From Drosophila persimilis (lineage: Eukaryota; Arthropoda; Insecta; Diptera; Drosophilidae), in assembly GCF_003286085.1 (NCBI RefSeq), contig NW_020825308.1, forward strand, positions 124,001 to 188,000: a stretch of DNA of 64,000 nt, in the 5' to 3' direction. This document shows positions 10,494 through 21,868 of this stretch, piece after piece. Position 1 is the first letter of the stretch. Each line of letters begins with the position of its first letter. The translations under genes were made by a program, and so were the position numbers. The notes beneath the pieces are model-generated. The model saw only the letters and a list, made by a program, of their open reading frames with translations. It was not told the origin of the DNA and searched no databases.

Positions 10494-13400
10494 GTGTGCT
10501 GTAAAGCGCTTTAATCGCCAAGATGAGTTACATGCCAGCCCAGAATCGTACAAGTAAGTAAATTATTCCCTTTGGGCTCTAAAATCTGCGAATTCATTTG
10601 CCGAGGAGTAGGCCGAATTGTCGACCTAGGGTACCAGTATACCCTGTGTTCAAGATGTACGCTATTTGGATTATCTTTTAATTTGTTTTTCATCTCATCG
10701 TTTCGCACTCACACCCAACTTAAATGCATCAAACTCGACCAAACACCCACCCACCCACTGCATTGCTGATGGTTGACTGACTCTTCTGTGTCAATTTAAC
10801 ATTTTATGCTGCTGCAGCTTAAAAATGTAACGGAGGAAAGGCAACTGCATCTGTACATGTATTTTTCCCCTATCTATCTAACTATCTATCTCGCTCTCTC
10901 TCGTGTGTTGTGTTTTCGTTACCACTTCATTTGCACTCGGCTGCCGTGGGCGGGGACAGGCGAAGAATGTGCGTTATTGTTGTACCCTTTGAAACTTGAT
11001 TCTCAAACACCAACCCAGGCACCCACACCCACACCCACTCGTGAGCGTATGCACATACACGTGGGTACCCATTCTCGTCCTCTCTCAATCTCATTTACGA
11101 CGTAAATGCACACATTCTTTTGTGTGTGTGTGCGCCTTTTTTTTTTTTTGCTCGGAATTTAATTAGTAAAGAAAAAAAAGCAAGGAGTATTTTTACGTAA
11201 AGGCTTCGCATAAATTATGCTACGGCCGCTGTGGTCCTCTTGCTTTTTTTTTTCCTTGGAGTGCTGTGCCCCACTTGAGGGATGAGGCGCAAAAAGCGCT
11301 TAATCGATCTGGGAAATGAAACGAAAATGTGTGAATGCAAATGCAGTGAGGCAGATACCGGGGTGTGGGCGTGGCCTGTGCACTGATGAAACGTGGACGC
11401 GGACGCGGACGTGTTCGTGTCGGTATATGTATGTATGGATGTATAAGGACCGAAACAAAGCTAAAGAAGTGGAACTGAAACTGCATAATTAAGCCAGAAA
11501 TGGCAAACAAAACGCCCTCAAATCCTTTGCCTTTCCAGTGGGAAACTCTCAAGCAAACTCTCCCCATCACCCGTCAATTCCTCGTGAGTGTATTTGTGTA
11601 TGAGTGTGAGTGTGAGTGTGAGCGTTCGTCCTGGAATATCCTGCAGCGTTCAATTTGTCATGCTTCACATTTTTTCAACTTTTTTGTGCTTAGGTCCGCA
11701 TTTTGCTGCCGCTTTTGCAGCATGTTCACTTTCTGTCACTGTCGCCTTCCATTTGGCAATCCTTCGTTTCGAGAGAGAGGGCGAGGCCTGGTGTGGTGCC
11801 GGGGAGCATCCCGACTAGAGAGGCAGTCCTTGCTTGATGTTGATGTCGAGGATGGGCTCCGTTGTCGTTCTTCAAAAGATTCTTGGGATAGCAGCAGTGT
11901 GGATCGGGGAAGGGGGCTGGAACATACATACACATCCACATAAATACATATGTATATGTGTATGTGTGTATGTTTGGTGGGTTTGTAATGCTGTCTTCAA
12001 TCTGTGGACGCAAATGTTTTCCAGGCTGTACATAAATATTTTAAAATCTGTCATTTTCTGTGCATCTCTAACCCGTTGTACCCCTTTCTGTCCTGTGGCA
12101 GTGTCGCATAATAATCAATATAATCCGCCGGACTTGCCACCCATGGTGTCGGCCAAGGAGCAGACCCTGATGTGGCAACAGAACTCGTATCTGGGCGACT
12201 CGGGTATCCATTCGGGGGCCGTCACCCAGGTGCCGTCGCTGTCCGGAAAAGAGGATGAGGAGATGGAGGGCGATCCGCTTATGTTCGACCTGGACACGGG
12301 ATTCCCACAGAACTTCACACAGGACCAGGTGGACGACATGAACCAGCAGTTGAGCCAGACGCGCTCGCAGCGAGTGCGAGCCGCCATGTTCCCGGAGACC
12401 CTGGAGGAGGGCATCGAGATACCATCGACACAGTTCGACCCACAGCAGCCGACGGCTGTTCAGCGTCTGTCGGAGCCGTCGCAGATGCTGAAGCATGCCG
12501 TGGTCAACCTGATCAACTACCAGGACGACGCTGAGCTGGCCACCCGAGCCATACCTGAGCTGATCAAACTGCTCAACGACGAGGACCAGGTGGTGGTCTC
12601 GCAGGCCGCCATGATGGTCCACCAACTGTCCAAGAAGGAGGCCTCGCGCCATGCCATCATGAACAGTCCCCAGATGGTGGCCGCCCTGGTGCGCGCCATA
12701 TCGAACAGCAACGACCTGGAGAGCACCAAGGCCGCCGTTGGAACCCTCCACAATCTGTCGCACCATCGCCAGGGTCTCCTGGCCATCTTCAAGAGCGGCG
12801 GCATCCCGGCCCTCGTCAAGCTGCTATCGTCGCCCGTCGAGAGCGTGCTCTTCTATGCGATCACCACGCTGCACAACCTGCTGCTCCACCAGGATGGCTC
12901 CAAGATGGCCGTGCGCCTGGCCGGCGGTCTTCAGAAAATGGTCACCCTGCTTCAGAGGAACAACGTTAAGTTCTTGGCCATCGTCACCGACTGTCTGCAG
13001 ATCCTGGCCTACGGCAACCAGGAGAGCAAGCTCATCATTCTTGCTTCAGGCGGACCCAACGAACTGGTGCGCATCATGCGCTCCTATGACTATGAGAAGC
13101 TCCTTTGGACCACATCGCGCGTTCTGAAGGTGCTCTCGGTGTGCTCAAGCAACAAGCCGGCAATCGTGGACGCCGGCGGCATGCAGGCGCTGGCCATGCA
13201 CCTGGGCAACATGTCGCCCCGTCTCGTCCAGAACTGCCTGTGGACTCTGCGCAATCTTTCGGATGCGGCCACCAAGGTGGAGGGACTAGAGGCCCTCTTG
13301 CAGTCACTGGTCCAGGTTCTCGGTTCCACCGACGTCAACGTGGTAACCTGTGCCGCCGGCATCCTCTCGAATCTGACTTGCAACAATCAGCGCAACAAGG

Positions 13401-16400
13401 CCACCGTCTGCCAGGTGGGCGGTGTCGACGCCCTTGTCCGCACTATCATCAATGCCGGCGATCGCGAGGAGATCACCGAGCCGGCTGTATGCGCCTTGCG
13501 CCACCTCACTTCGCGCCACGTCGACTCTGAGCTGGCGCAGAACGCGGTCCGTCTCAACTACGGGCTTTCGGTTATTGTGAAGTTGCTCCATCCCCCATCA
13601 CGGTGGCCGCTTATCAAGGCCGTCATCGGGCTGATTCGTAACCTGGCCCTCTGTCCGGCCAACCATGCCCCGTTGCGAGAGCACGGCGCCATCCATCACT
13701 TGGTGCGCCTGTTAATGCGCGCCTTCCAGGATACTGAGAGGGTAAGATTCCACCACCATTCCATCCCTACTCACGCTCGGTGTACTGGTACTGGTACTGA
13801 CCCTTCTCTTCCTGTAGCAACGCTCATCGATTGCCACCACGGGCTCCCAGCAGCCGTCTGCTTACGCCGACGGCGTTCGCATGGAGGAAATTGTCGAGGG
13901 CACAGTGGGGGCCCTGCACATCCTGGCTCGAGAGTCGCACAATCGCGCCCTCATACGCCAGCAGTCGGTGATTCCGATCTTTGTGCGCTTGCTCTTCAAC
14001 GAAATCGAGAACATCCAGGTAAGCCAGCATCCGAAAAACCCAATCCGAAAGGAGTTGCTCACTAATCTTGTCTAATGTCTCACGTCTCTCTCTCTGCGTA
14101 GCGCGTGGCTGCCGGCGTGCTCTGCGAGCTGGCCGCCGACAAGGAAGGTGCCGAGATCATTGAACAGGAGGGTGCCACCGGCCCGCTCACCGATCTGCTG
14201 CACTCCCGCAACGAGGGCGTGGCCACGTACGCCGCCGCAGTGCTCTTCCGCATGAGCGAGGACAAGCCGCAGGACTACAAGAAGCGTCTCTCTATCGAGC
14301 TGACCAACTCTCTGCTGCGCGAGGACAACAACATTTGGGCCAATGCTGATTTAGGCATGGGTCCGGATCTGCAGGTGGGTGGACACTAGTCATAAGTGAG
14401 GCGGCCAGCAGCCTGGCACCTGGCACCCGGTACCTGGTATCTTGTGCCTGTGGCCATATTCCACAAGGTGTACTTTGCCTGGGTTCCGGCTTCCATTGGG
14501 TTTTCATTTGTTACTTTGCTTCTCTGTTCCCCCTCCACGTCCGCGCCGAAGCGAACTCTGTACATACAACTGTAAAATTGTAGAAACTTAAACTATTCCA
14601 GCATTCTGTACTTGTGTTCATATAAGTATCGACCAATATAATAGCCTAATATTCCTTGGACTTGCTTAAGATTTCAATATGCCTTTGAATTTACATTTTT
14701 TGTTTTGTTTTTTTATTCTTTTTCTGTTTACTGTATTACGAGAACCGATAGATCGATAAGTAGGTAGAAAAAGCATTTGTCTGTAGATGGCAATCGATAT
14801 CGACCCCTCAGCTCCGCCCAACTACAACTCCCTCCTATATACTCTCTCAAATCATAAGTGTACATACATATAAATTTGAAATGATTTTCGCCTAGAAATC
14901 AGATTTTGTTGAAATTTGTTTGTGTTAATTATGATTTTGTAATTAATTCACATTTTTTTATTTACTTTTTGTTCTTTTTTTCCTTTATGTTAACTTGTAA
15001 AAACCAACCAACAACAAACAAAAAACAAACCCAAACAAAACAACACACGAAAACAATTCCAATCACAACAAAAAACCAACTGCAACGGTAAAACATGAAA
15101 CAACCGACGAATCACCGCACCGAATCACCACCAATATCACTACCACTACCACACACGATCAAAAACTAACTGTCTACATCCACGTGTCTCTCCCTTCCTC
15201 TCTGTCACTCTCGCTGAAAAATGCGCAACACAAACTTGTGTCTGTGTCTTCTTCTTTCCTAACAACTTTTCACTTCTGATCCATCCAACAAAAAACAAAA
15301 AAACAAAACTGAAAAAATAAATACATCACTCACACACGCACACTCACACCCACACTCACGACAAACAACTGCAATATACACACGCACAACTACACACCGA
15401 ACCAAACTTTCGACAACAACAAACACACGAAATCAATTAATCACAGGATATGCTTGGACCCGAAGAAGCATATGAGGGCCTTTACGGACAAGGTCCGCCC
15501 AGTGTGCACAGTTCGCACGGAGGTCGCGCATTCCATCAGCAAGGTATGTATGTCATATGCATAAGGAAACACCGTTCCGAGACCCCCCCGCCCCCGACCC
15601 ACTTTACCCTTAACCCTTTGTGTCACCCCCGCACCAAAATGAAGGAGAATAATCAAAAAGTGTTCACACACCCACTGCCACAGCAAGCAGCAGCAAGTCC
15701 ACCTCCACCCCCAGCCCCGCCCTCACCATCCACACATTTATTACATGCATATTCTGCATTTAATCGTAATCGTGTCAGTTCATCAATTAAACTAAATTAC
15801 ATATAACATATGAATAATCGATGCTAAAGTTAAGTTCGTTTCAACTTTGAAGACTCCTCCAATTACAATATTATTCAATGTGATATCCACTCCACTCCAC
15901 CCACCCTGCTAACTTGTCTCGTTGTCCACCCCCAGTCAATCGCTGCATGCGATGGAAATAAGTTTCGTTTGTGTCCCCCCCCTCCCGCAATCGGAATAGC
16001 ATACCCAATCCCCTGCCCCATTTTCTGCCTTGCAATTCTTCAATCTGATTTTCATTTCTTAAACTAAACGACACTGAGCTTTTTTCTTTCCCGTGTCCGA
16101 CCAGGATCTCTCTCGATCTCTCAGTCTTGGCGCAAGCGAAAGCAGCTAGAGGAAAATATATGACTTTAAACGCAGCAAGCGTACAATACATACAATATGT
16201 ATGGCTGTTTCCTTTGATTATCAACCTTTAAGGCGTAGGGACCCCGGAAATGTGCATATTTCATACATATATAACTATGTTCGCACCTCACACGCACTTT
16301 TGTAGGCACACCCACCAACACACAACAACTGACAGGATCTGCCTGCCGCGCTAGGACTATCTTCGCATTATGAACTTTCATATTTTCTCTTTCTTCATAA

Positions 16401-17223
16401 ATTTTCCATGGATTCTAGGTGCGTTACAGCGGCTGTTGGTTGACTGAGGAAGCAGAATCTATTTTTCAATAATACTTTAAAACTTATTTTCCCTTGATTT
16501 GCCCTTGATTAATTTACGTTCCTTGAGTTTGCTTTCGTTCGATAATGCAATATGCAGCGTATGACGTTGTCCGGAGAATGCCCGCCCTTTAGATCGGTTC
16601 AGTCTGGTTCATTTTGCATGTTAAGTAGCCCGAAGTAGCCTTTTTAAATTAGCTATAAACTCATATACTATATCTATCTATACACACACGTACTATGTTC
16701 ATGTATAGTCTATAGTCCTTAGTTTATATAAGCGATGTGCATGCAGATGGGTCATGAGCTCCAAACGAATGGGAATTGCTGCCGTAGTTGACGCCACTTG
16801 GTGGAAAATGATTGGGGAACGGCTGATTTATGTGTTTACCTTGTGTTGACGTTTAGCTAATAGTTTTTGGGAGGATCTTTGCAGGGGGCAAGCGCACTAA
16901 TCTAACTTTTGTACATTTTCTCTATCTCTCCATATCGCTTGTTCGCAGGATATGATACTCTACCAATAGATTCGATGCAGGGTCTGGAGATCAGCAGCCC
17001 GGTGGGCGGTGGCGGCGCTACTGGCAATAGCGGAGGTGTTAACAGTGCTAGCGCCGGCAGCGGTGCTGTCGTCCCACCCAGCGGGGCACCAACATCGCCC
17101 TATTCCATGGACATGGACGTCGGCGAGATCGATGCCGGTGCATTGAACTTTGACTTGGATGCCATGCCGACGCCACCCAACGACAACAATAACTTGGCTG
17201 CCTGGTACGATACCGACTGTTAG
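10494..17223 (+). CDS. arm: Armadillo (beta-catenin)
   Basis: Wingless/Wnt effector and adherens-junction protein linking cadherin to alpha-catenin; in the nucleus it partners with TCF/Pangolin. Coding starts at 10523 ([10 protein letters not shown]). Exons: 10494-10553, 12102-13741, 13818-14018, 14102-14374, 15447-15543 and 16949-17223, all GT-AG, giving 838 aa. The phosphodegron DSGIHS is at residues 43-48, with downstream Thr52 and Ser56 in the CK1/GSK3 spacing. The Arm-repeat array spans roughly 140-690 and is followed by a Gly/Ser/Asp-rich activation tail ending WYDTDC. The 97-nt exon 15447-15543 is not a multiple of three; skipping it gives a 721-residue protein ending DMILYQ, the length I recall for the neural isoform of D. 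melanogaster. The open frame reading upstream of 12102 is intron, not coding. Confidence 0.97.
14375..15446 (+). other. arm intron 5, AT- and CA-rich
   Basis: Low-complexity intron sequence: T-rich near 14700 and 14940-14990, A/C-rich near 15000-15430. It ends in a weak A-rich acceptor context (AATTAATCACAG), a plausible reason for the regulated use of the 97-nt exon that follows. Confidence 0.5.
15544..16948 (+). other. arm intron 6, no gene seen
   Basis: Contains CT- and CCCC-rich stretches and ATATATA patches. No supported exon, RNA gene or transposon in either strand. Confidence 0.5.
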
Positions 17224-17594
17224 ACGACAAGCTAAAATTCGATCCTCTCGAATTCCACACACATAAATCGACATTTACTGGCCTCTTCCCCTGGTCCGTA
17301 AGCACGGGCACGCCAGTGCCCACAACGATGATAAGACAATGGTACACACGGCCCCGAGCAAAGAGGGCGACTCCGAGACGAGGTGGCCCAGTGGAAGAAG
17401 GCTTTTACCACACACATACATAAACATATATATTAATTATAATACAACTGCAACGGCATGAAACATAAAACATATTATATGACGCATTACATATTATCCA
17501 CATACAAGAAATGGAAAATTAAACAAATGTTTGCAATAGAACTCGTACATTTCCCCAAATTCCCCTCCATTCTTTCTCTTTTCATGTGAGTTGC

Positions 17595-17623
17595 GGGGGG
17601 GGGGGGGGGGGGGGGGGGGGGGG
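17595..17623 (+). repeat. Run of 29 guanines
   Basis: An uninterrupted G29 tract between the convergent 3' ends of arm (stop at 17223) and mRpL16 (stop at 17728). Such a tract can form G-quadruplex or triplex structure and could pause converging polymerases. It is also a classic place for sequencing length errors. Confidence 0.85.
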
Positions 17624-17727
17624 AAATCCCAACAATTCCCAGGTAGACACATGGGGGTTTAACAACAACTCAACAACGGTTCGTTTGTTTATTGGATCCG
17701 AAAACGGATCAGTTTGGTTAGAGCGAC

Positions 17728-18567
17728 CTACAAGTGCTTGCCGAACCACTTGTGATCTACGGGAGAAAGCCACCGATGGCAACCATTCAGATTGTTTTGA
17801 ATAACGTATTTCATGGTGAATGGGTTTTGATTTTCGCGGGCGTATTGCTCCTCCTCGGCCAGCCTCTCGTCGAGCATCGCCTGGGAGACTACCGTCGCCT
17901 GGAATGGCAGTTGGTTGGCGACTTGCTGCAGGAATCCCTTTACTTCGACAAATTCGCATTTTCCAGCTATTTCGACTATGACACGACCTGCCCTAATGGG
18001 CGTTACGTAATGATCGATGGCACCCTTACCGCCGCCCATGCGTTGGCCCTGGCCCTTCTTTGTGATGGGTTGCCAGGGGGCGGGCACGCGCCATGTAGCA
18101 AACATTGTTTGGACGTTCATCTTCCGACCGATGGTAAGTCGCATCATCTCATAGTGGCCCCAGCGCAGGCGACCGCCGCCAGTGGCTACTATCGCGTACT
18201 GCTTGTGGAGAAGAGAGTTGTGGACAGGTTCTGGGCCACGCATGTAGCGTAAGCGCTTCTGCATTTTGGGCGGACGTAGGTTAGGTGGCAGCTGCGGCAT
18301 GCGTTCCATGATCCGCAATTTGGGACGTTCTGGCTGCTCAACATCTGATTAAAAGAAAAGTAAATGAGTTCTTGCTTTTCTAAGAGTTCTAAACTTACTT
18401 TGATATTTGATTGGAGGAGCAAAATACTTGAGGCCGGCTGTGTTGATGGCTGCGAACTTGCCTGCTGAAATTTCGAATGACTTGATTGCAAGGTCAGGTC
18501 TAGAGGATATGCGCTTACTTGACAGACTGTTTTTGAATAGCTGTGTGACTGTTTTCACGCTCCACAT
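17728..18567 (-). CDS. mRpL16: Mitochondrial ribosomal protein L16
   Basis: Component of the large subunit of the mitochondrial ribosome (uL16m). On the minus strand exon 1 is 18567-18399 and exon 2 is 18344-17728, with a 54-bp intron; the split codon gives Asn and the protein is 261 aa. The N-terminus (MWSVKTVTQLFKNSLSSKR) is basic and Ser-rich like a matrix-targeting presequence. The uL16 core is clear: TGGGRLRWGHYEMMRL, WRVPAPWQPITKKGQGQRMG, GGKGAIDHYVTPIRAGRV. The start is the only ATG giving the presequence. An inverted-repeat element begins only about 40 bp upstream of the ATG, and the likely promoter lies beyond it at 19341-19440. Confidence 0.93.
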
Positions 18568-18608
18568 TTCTTATTTGAGTTAATTTTTTTTAACAATAAT
18601 GTGCTGGC

Positions 18609-19318
18609 TCGTGATGTAAAAAAACATTGATGCATCGAGCATCGATGTTTTTCTGCCGATGTTTACTGATATTTTCCGATGTTTTTGCTGCTACCGATGT
18701 TGAGTGATGTATCGATGTTTTGCAAAACATCGATCGATTAGTTTCAAATTTGTAAGCAGCTAACACAGCAATGCCTGCCTCATTTGAAAGCAATCCTTCG
18801 TGTTTTTGGGACTGTGTGAAAAGTACCTATCCTAATTTATACAAAATTGCAATGCAATTTTTACGTTAATGGCATCTTCTGGGTGTATTTTGAACGGGTG
18901 TACTCAGCGGCTGCTAACATATTAAGTCGAAAACGTAATAGACTTTCACCTGTGCGACTAAGCCGCATTTTGGTTTTTGCAAAGCATTGACAAATAGTAC
19001 TTATTTGAAATATTAGTTATGTCTGATGATATCTACAGTGATATGTAAAAGACTGCTATGAAAGCATAATCATTTCTTTTATGTTAAATATTGTTTCGTT
19101 TAGTCCTATGATATGTAAAACTCTGCTATGAAAGCTCAATTTTAATTTTTCCTTTCTTGAATATTCGGTTTTATAATCAAATGGGAAAGTTTTGAAACAT
19201 CGGTCATACATCGATGCATCGAAGAATAAATCCGATGTATCAATCCAACATCGATGTTTGATTTTGACAACATCGATGGATATCGACATCGATGTTTTCA
19301 TTCAAATTTACATCACTA
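18609..19318. mobile_element. ATCGATG-rich terminal-inverted-repeat element, copy A (hAT-like MITE)
   Basis: About 710 bp bounded by TCGTGATGTAAA on the left and TTTACATCACTA on the right, nearly perfect inverted repeats. Copy B has TAGTGATGTAAA. The terminus fits the hAT consensus YARNG, but no convincing 8-bp target duplication is visible. Both ends are packed with (C)ATCGATG words. No transposase reading frame is present. It lies between the mRpL16 promoter module and start codon, so it is probably transcribed as 5' UTR or removed as a 5' intron. Confidence 0.6.
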
Positions 19319-19340
19319 GTTCGAGATGTAAGTATTGTGC

Positions 19341-19440
19341 AGTGTGACCGCGGATTTATCGTTTAAATATACCGTCCGACTCTAAAAAATATACCAAAAT
19401 ATACCGTCTCACTTAAAAACTGTACCGTAAATATACTGAC
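19341..19440 (-). promoter_or_regulatory. Motif 6 / DRE-like / motif 1 promoter module facing mRpL16
   Basis: Read on the minus strand: several GGTATATTT/CGGTATATTT words, AACGATAAATCC, then CGGTCACACTG (motif 1) at about 19341-19349. Nearly the same sequence stands in front of arm and of the WDR18 homologue. If active, it starts transcription toward mRpL16 about 770 bp from the ATG, with copy A in between. Confidence 0.6.
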
Positions 19441-19469
19441 GAATTCAAGTTATATTTTACATATTCGTC

Positions 19470-19990
19470 GTTTTTGATATTTCGTGGAATATTACTAGCT
19501 AGATAAAACATTTATCCATGCCCACATAATTTGATCCGATTAGTGAATATATTTTCTAATTGACTGGTTTATTTTAAACACTTGTTTTTATTGCATTTTG
19601 CGTAAAAAGAGGTTTTAGCAAAAATGGTAAAATAAAACAAAAGAGGACAGTCGTTCTTATTGTTAAATTTTGATATTCCGTCGAATATTATTAGCTAGAT
19701 AAAACATTTTGCCATGCCCACATAATTGTATACGACTTATGAATCAATTATTTACTTAACTGGCTTATTCTAAATACTTGCTTTTATTGGATCTTGTCTA
19801 AAAAAGGTCAAACAAAAAAAGGTTTTAGCGAAGTAGGTCAAAACAAAAAAACGAAAGAGTATAGTCGTTCATATTGCTCAATTTAGAGATTACGTTGAAC
19901 AAGATTGGCTAGTTTTTAGTCCTTGCTTTTATTGTATTTTGGCTAAAACAAGGCATAAGCAAAATAGTTCAACAAAAAAACAGTCGCAGT
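19470..19990. repeat. Tandem repeat, unit about 200 bp, two and a half copies
   Basis: Successive units begin near 19470, 19668 and 19885. They share TTGATATTCCGTCGAATATT, AGCTAGATAAAACATTT, GCCATGCCCACATAATT, CTTTTATTG and a TTTTAGC-AAA stretch. Related but shorter sequence occurs at 36130-36420. Function unknown. Confidence 0.6.
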
Positions 19991-20289
19991 GTTGATGGTA
20001 TTTGGAGACATGATGCGTGTATAGCCTTTGTATACCCTATTTCGTTAATTTAATATATGGATATATATTTATATATATATATATTTAATATAAGATATGG
20101 AGATAAAACGTAATTAAAAAATACCTTTTCTCAAATTTACAAATGTCAAATGTATATGTTTTAGACATATTAATGAATATGATTGGTATCTTGCATATAT
20201 ATATCTCGATCCTGATAGCTATTCTTGGTCTCTGTAAGAATACAATAAACTGCAAAATATCGTTGTGATATTTAAAACAGAGACTAAGT

Positions 20290-20942
20290 TTTGTTTGCCT
20301 TCTTTGGAGCCTGGGATGACAAACATTTCATCAATCCCATTATGCCCCTCCATGGAAGAAATTTAAAAAATTGCTGTGTAAAAGCGGGTAAGATGTCATC
20401 TGTAATCTTGTGTTTTTCAACAACGTAAGCAAATTAAGCTTTGGGTGCTTTAAGGACGGTGCCCATCAGAATGGCCGAGAAAATTATCTGCAGCAAATCC
20501 CTTGGTTTTAGCACTGGTCTCCACAGATCCTCGCAGATTACATGAATCTACGGGCTGCGCTTTCCAACTGCAACGAAGTTGTCAATTTTATTTGGGATTC
20601 AAATTAGATCCACGGTCGAAACAAATGACTCCACTGTGCCCCCCTGGTTGGAGACCAGCAACAATGCAGTCGACTTGGTACGGTTTGCGTTGTTCGTACA
20701 AAAACAGATTCTTGGTGTATATATCTGGCGTTACCTCTGCCAACATCTACTCGCGGATCTTCCAGCGATAGCGCACAGCAATAATATCATTTTTGGGTCC
20801 TGTAGAGAATGAGAATTTAGTCATCTGGTCCACTTTCAACTAGAATCTCTTGTTTCAAAAACCGTCGATCCCACAAAATAGAGCTCGCTCGGTCCGTAGC
20901 AATGCCCACACAGTGGTTGGCGTACATAACCGCAACACTGCC
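20290..20942 (-). pseudogene. Broken proteasome subunit beta3-like copy
   Basis: On the minus strand, starting near 20942, one reads GGSVAVMYANHCVGIATDR, then after a possible acceptor (CTCTACAG) GPKNDIIAVRYRWKIRE, a stop, YTKNLFLYEQRKPYQVD followed by CIVAGLQP, then in another frame DLWRPVLKPRDLLQIIFSAI and AYVVEKHKITDDIL. The order and character match proteasome beta3 (GG.V.AM..K.CVAIATD at the N-terminus, FLYE...EPV.AGLD in the middle, DLWKP and YIIEKDKIT near the end). At least two stops and a frame change break it. An intron-like junction suggests a DNA-level duplicate rather than a retrocopy. Family call is from memory of the motif order. Confidence 0.5.
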
Positions 20943-21868
20943 AAAATTATTTGTCCTGTTGCTCCTAGCTAATATTATATTTACTTAAATTAAATAACTC
21001 TATATCCTTTTCCCTAGGGTAAGAACAACGTTTGTAGACCTTTGCGACTAAGCCGCCGCAAACTTATTAATTAAAATTCTATTTGAATAATCCTGCTCTA
21101 CCAAAGCAGCTGGCTTGATTTTTTTTTATGAAAAAAAGAATTGCACCAAGTTTTAAGGTATTGGCTGTGCCTTACGTTTCTTATGCATTTCGACTCGGAA
21201 GTGGATTCAGATGGTTTGGAATTCTCGTTTCAGACAAGCGTTGCCAGACAGTTCCGTGCAGATAGAAATAAAAAATTCGATATCAATATTGTCTCAATTG
21301 AAAGCAAACGATTTATATTGTTTTTAAACAGTAAAAAAAATAAAAATGTTTGTAATGGACAAATTGTCCCTACTTTCATGAAGCCGGAAGAAGCATAATT
21401 TCCTATTAAATTGATTTTGAAATAAGAAAAAAAAACGACCAAACGATGGCTGATCAAAACCATTGGCATGTGTTTACATTAAAAAAAAATTGTGTTGTAT
21501 TCTAAAAATGGGTCTTTATTTATTTTAAGTTATTTTAATTTAATTTGATTTTATTTTAAATTGTCTTTTTTTGTTTTTAAGTCCATATTAAAACTATTTT
21601 GTGGTAGCACTGGCTAGAGCACAGCTGGTAAGTGTGTACTCATTGTTATCGAAAAACTCAACCCTGTATTTTGTATATTTCGTGGTATTTTTTTCATGTA
21701 TTTTCACTAGCTAAAAGTTTAGGATACACTGCTACTGCATACACGAAAATATTTTTGTCCAAATAGTGCATGTTTTAAAACATTTTCTGTATGTATTTAG
21801 CACGAAATTTAAGCTGATCCAGCATTCATTGCTAGCGACTGACTCTGTCCAGTGTCCACTTGTTTGTT
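20943..21868. other. Intergenic and probable trr 5' region
   Basis: AT-rich sequence with only short, unconvincing open frames (for example 21141-21398). The trr 5' UTR presumably lies within the last few hundred bases. No standard promoter motif was recognised. Confidence 0.45.

Noticed and set aside
11834..12101. Upstream extension of the large arm open frame
   Set aside because: The real exon begins at 12102 after GTGGCAG; phase and conserved peptide (NRTMSHNNQ) require splicing from 10553.
13742..14065. Read-through of the arm frame past 13741 into Arg/His-rich sequence
   Set aside because: A consensus GTAAGA donor at 13742 and the correct continuation in exon 13818-14018 explain it.
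17586..17804. Open frame encoding poly-Gly
   Set aside because: Created by the G29 tract and the antisense of mRpL16.
18609..19318. Reading the ATCGATG-rich element as a CRISPR-like or satellite array
   Set aside because: Motif spacing is irregular and the unit is bounded by inverted termini, as in a transposon.
20502..20812. Plus-strand open frames
   Set aside because: Antisense to the proteasome-like relic; no independent support.
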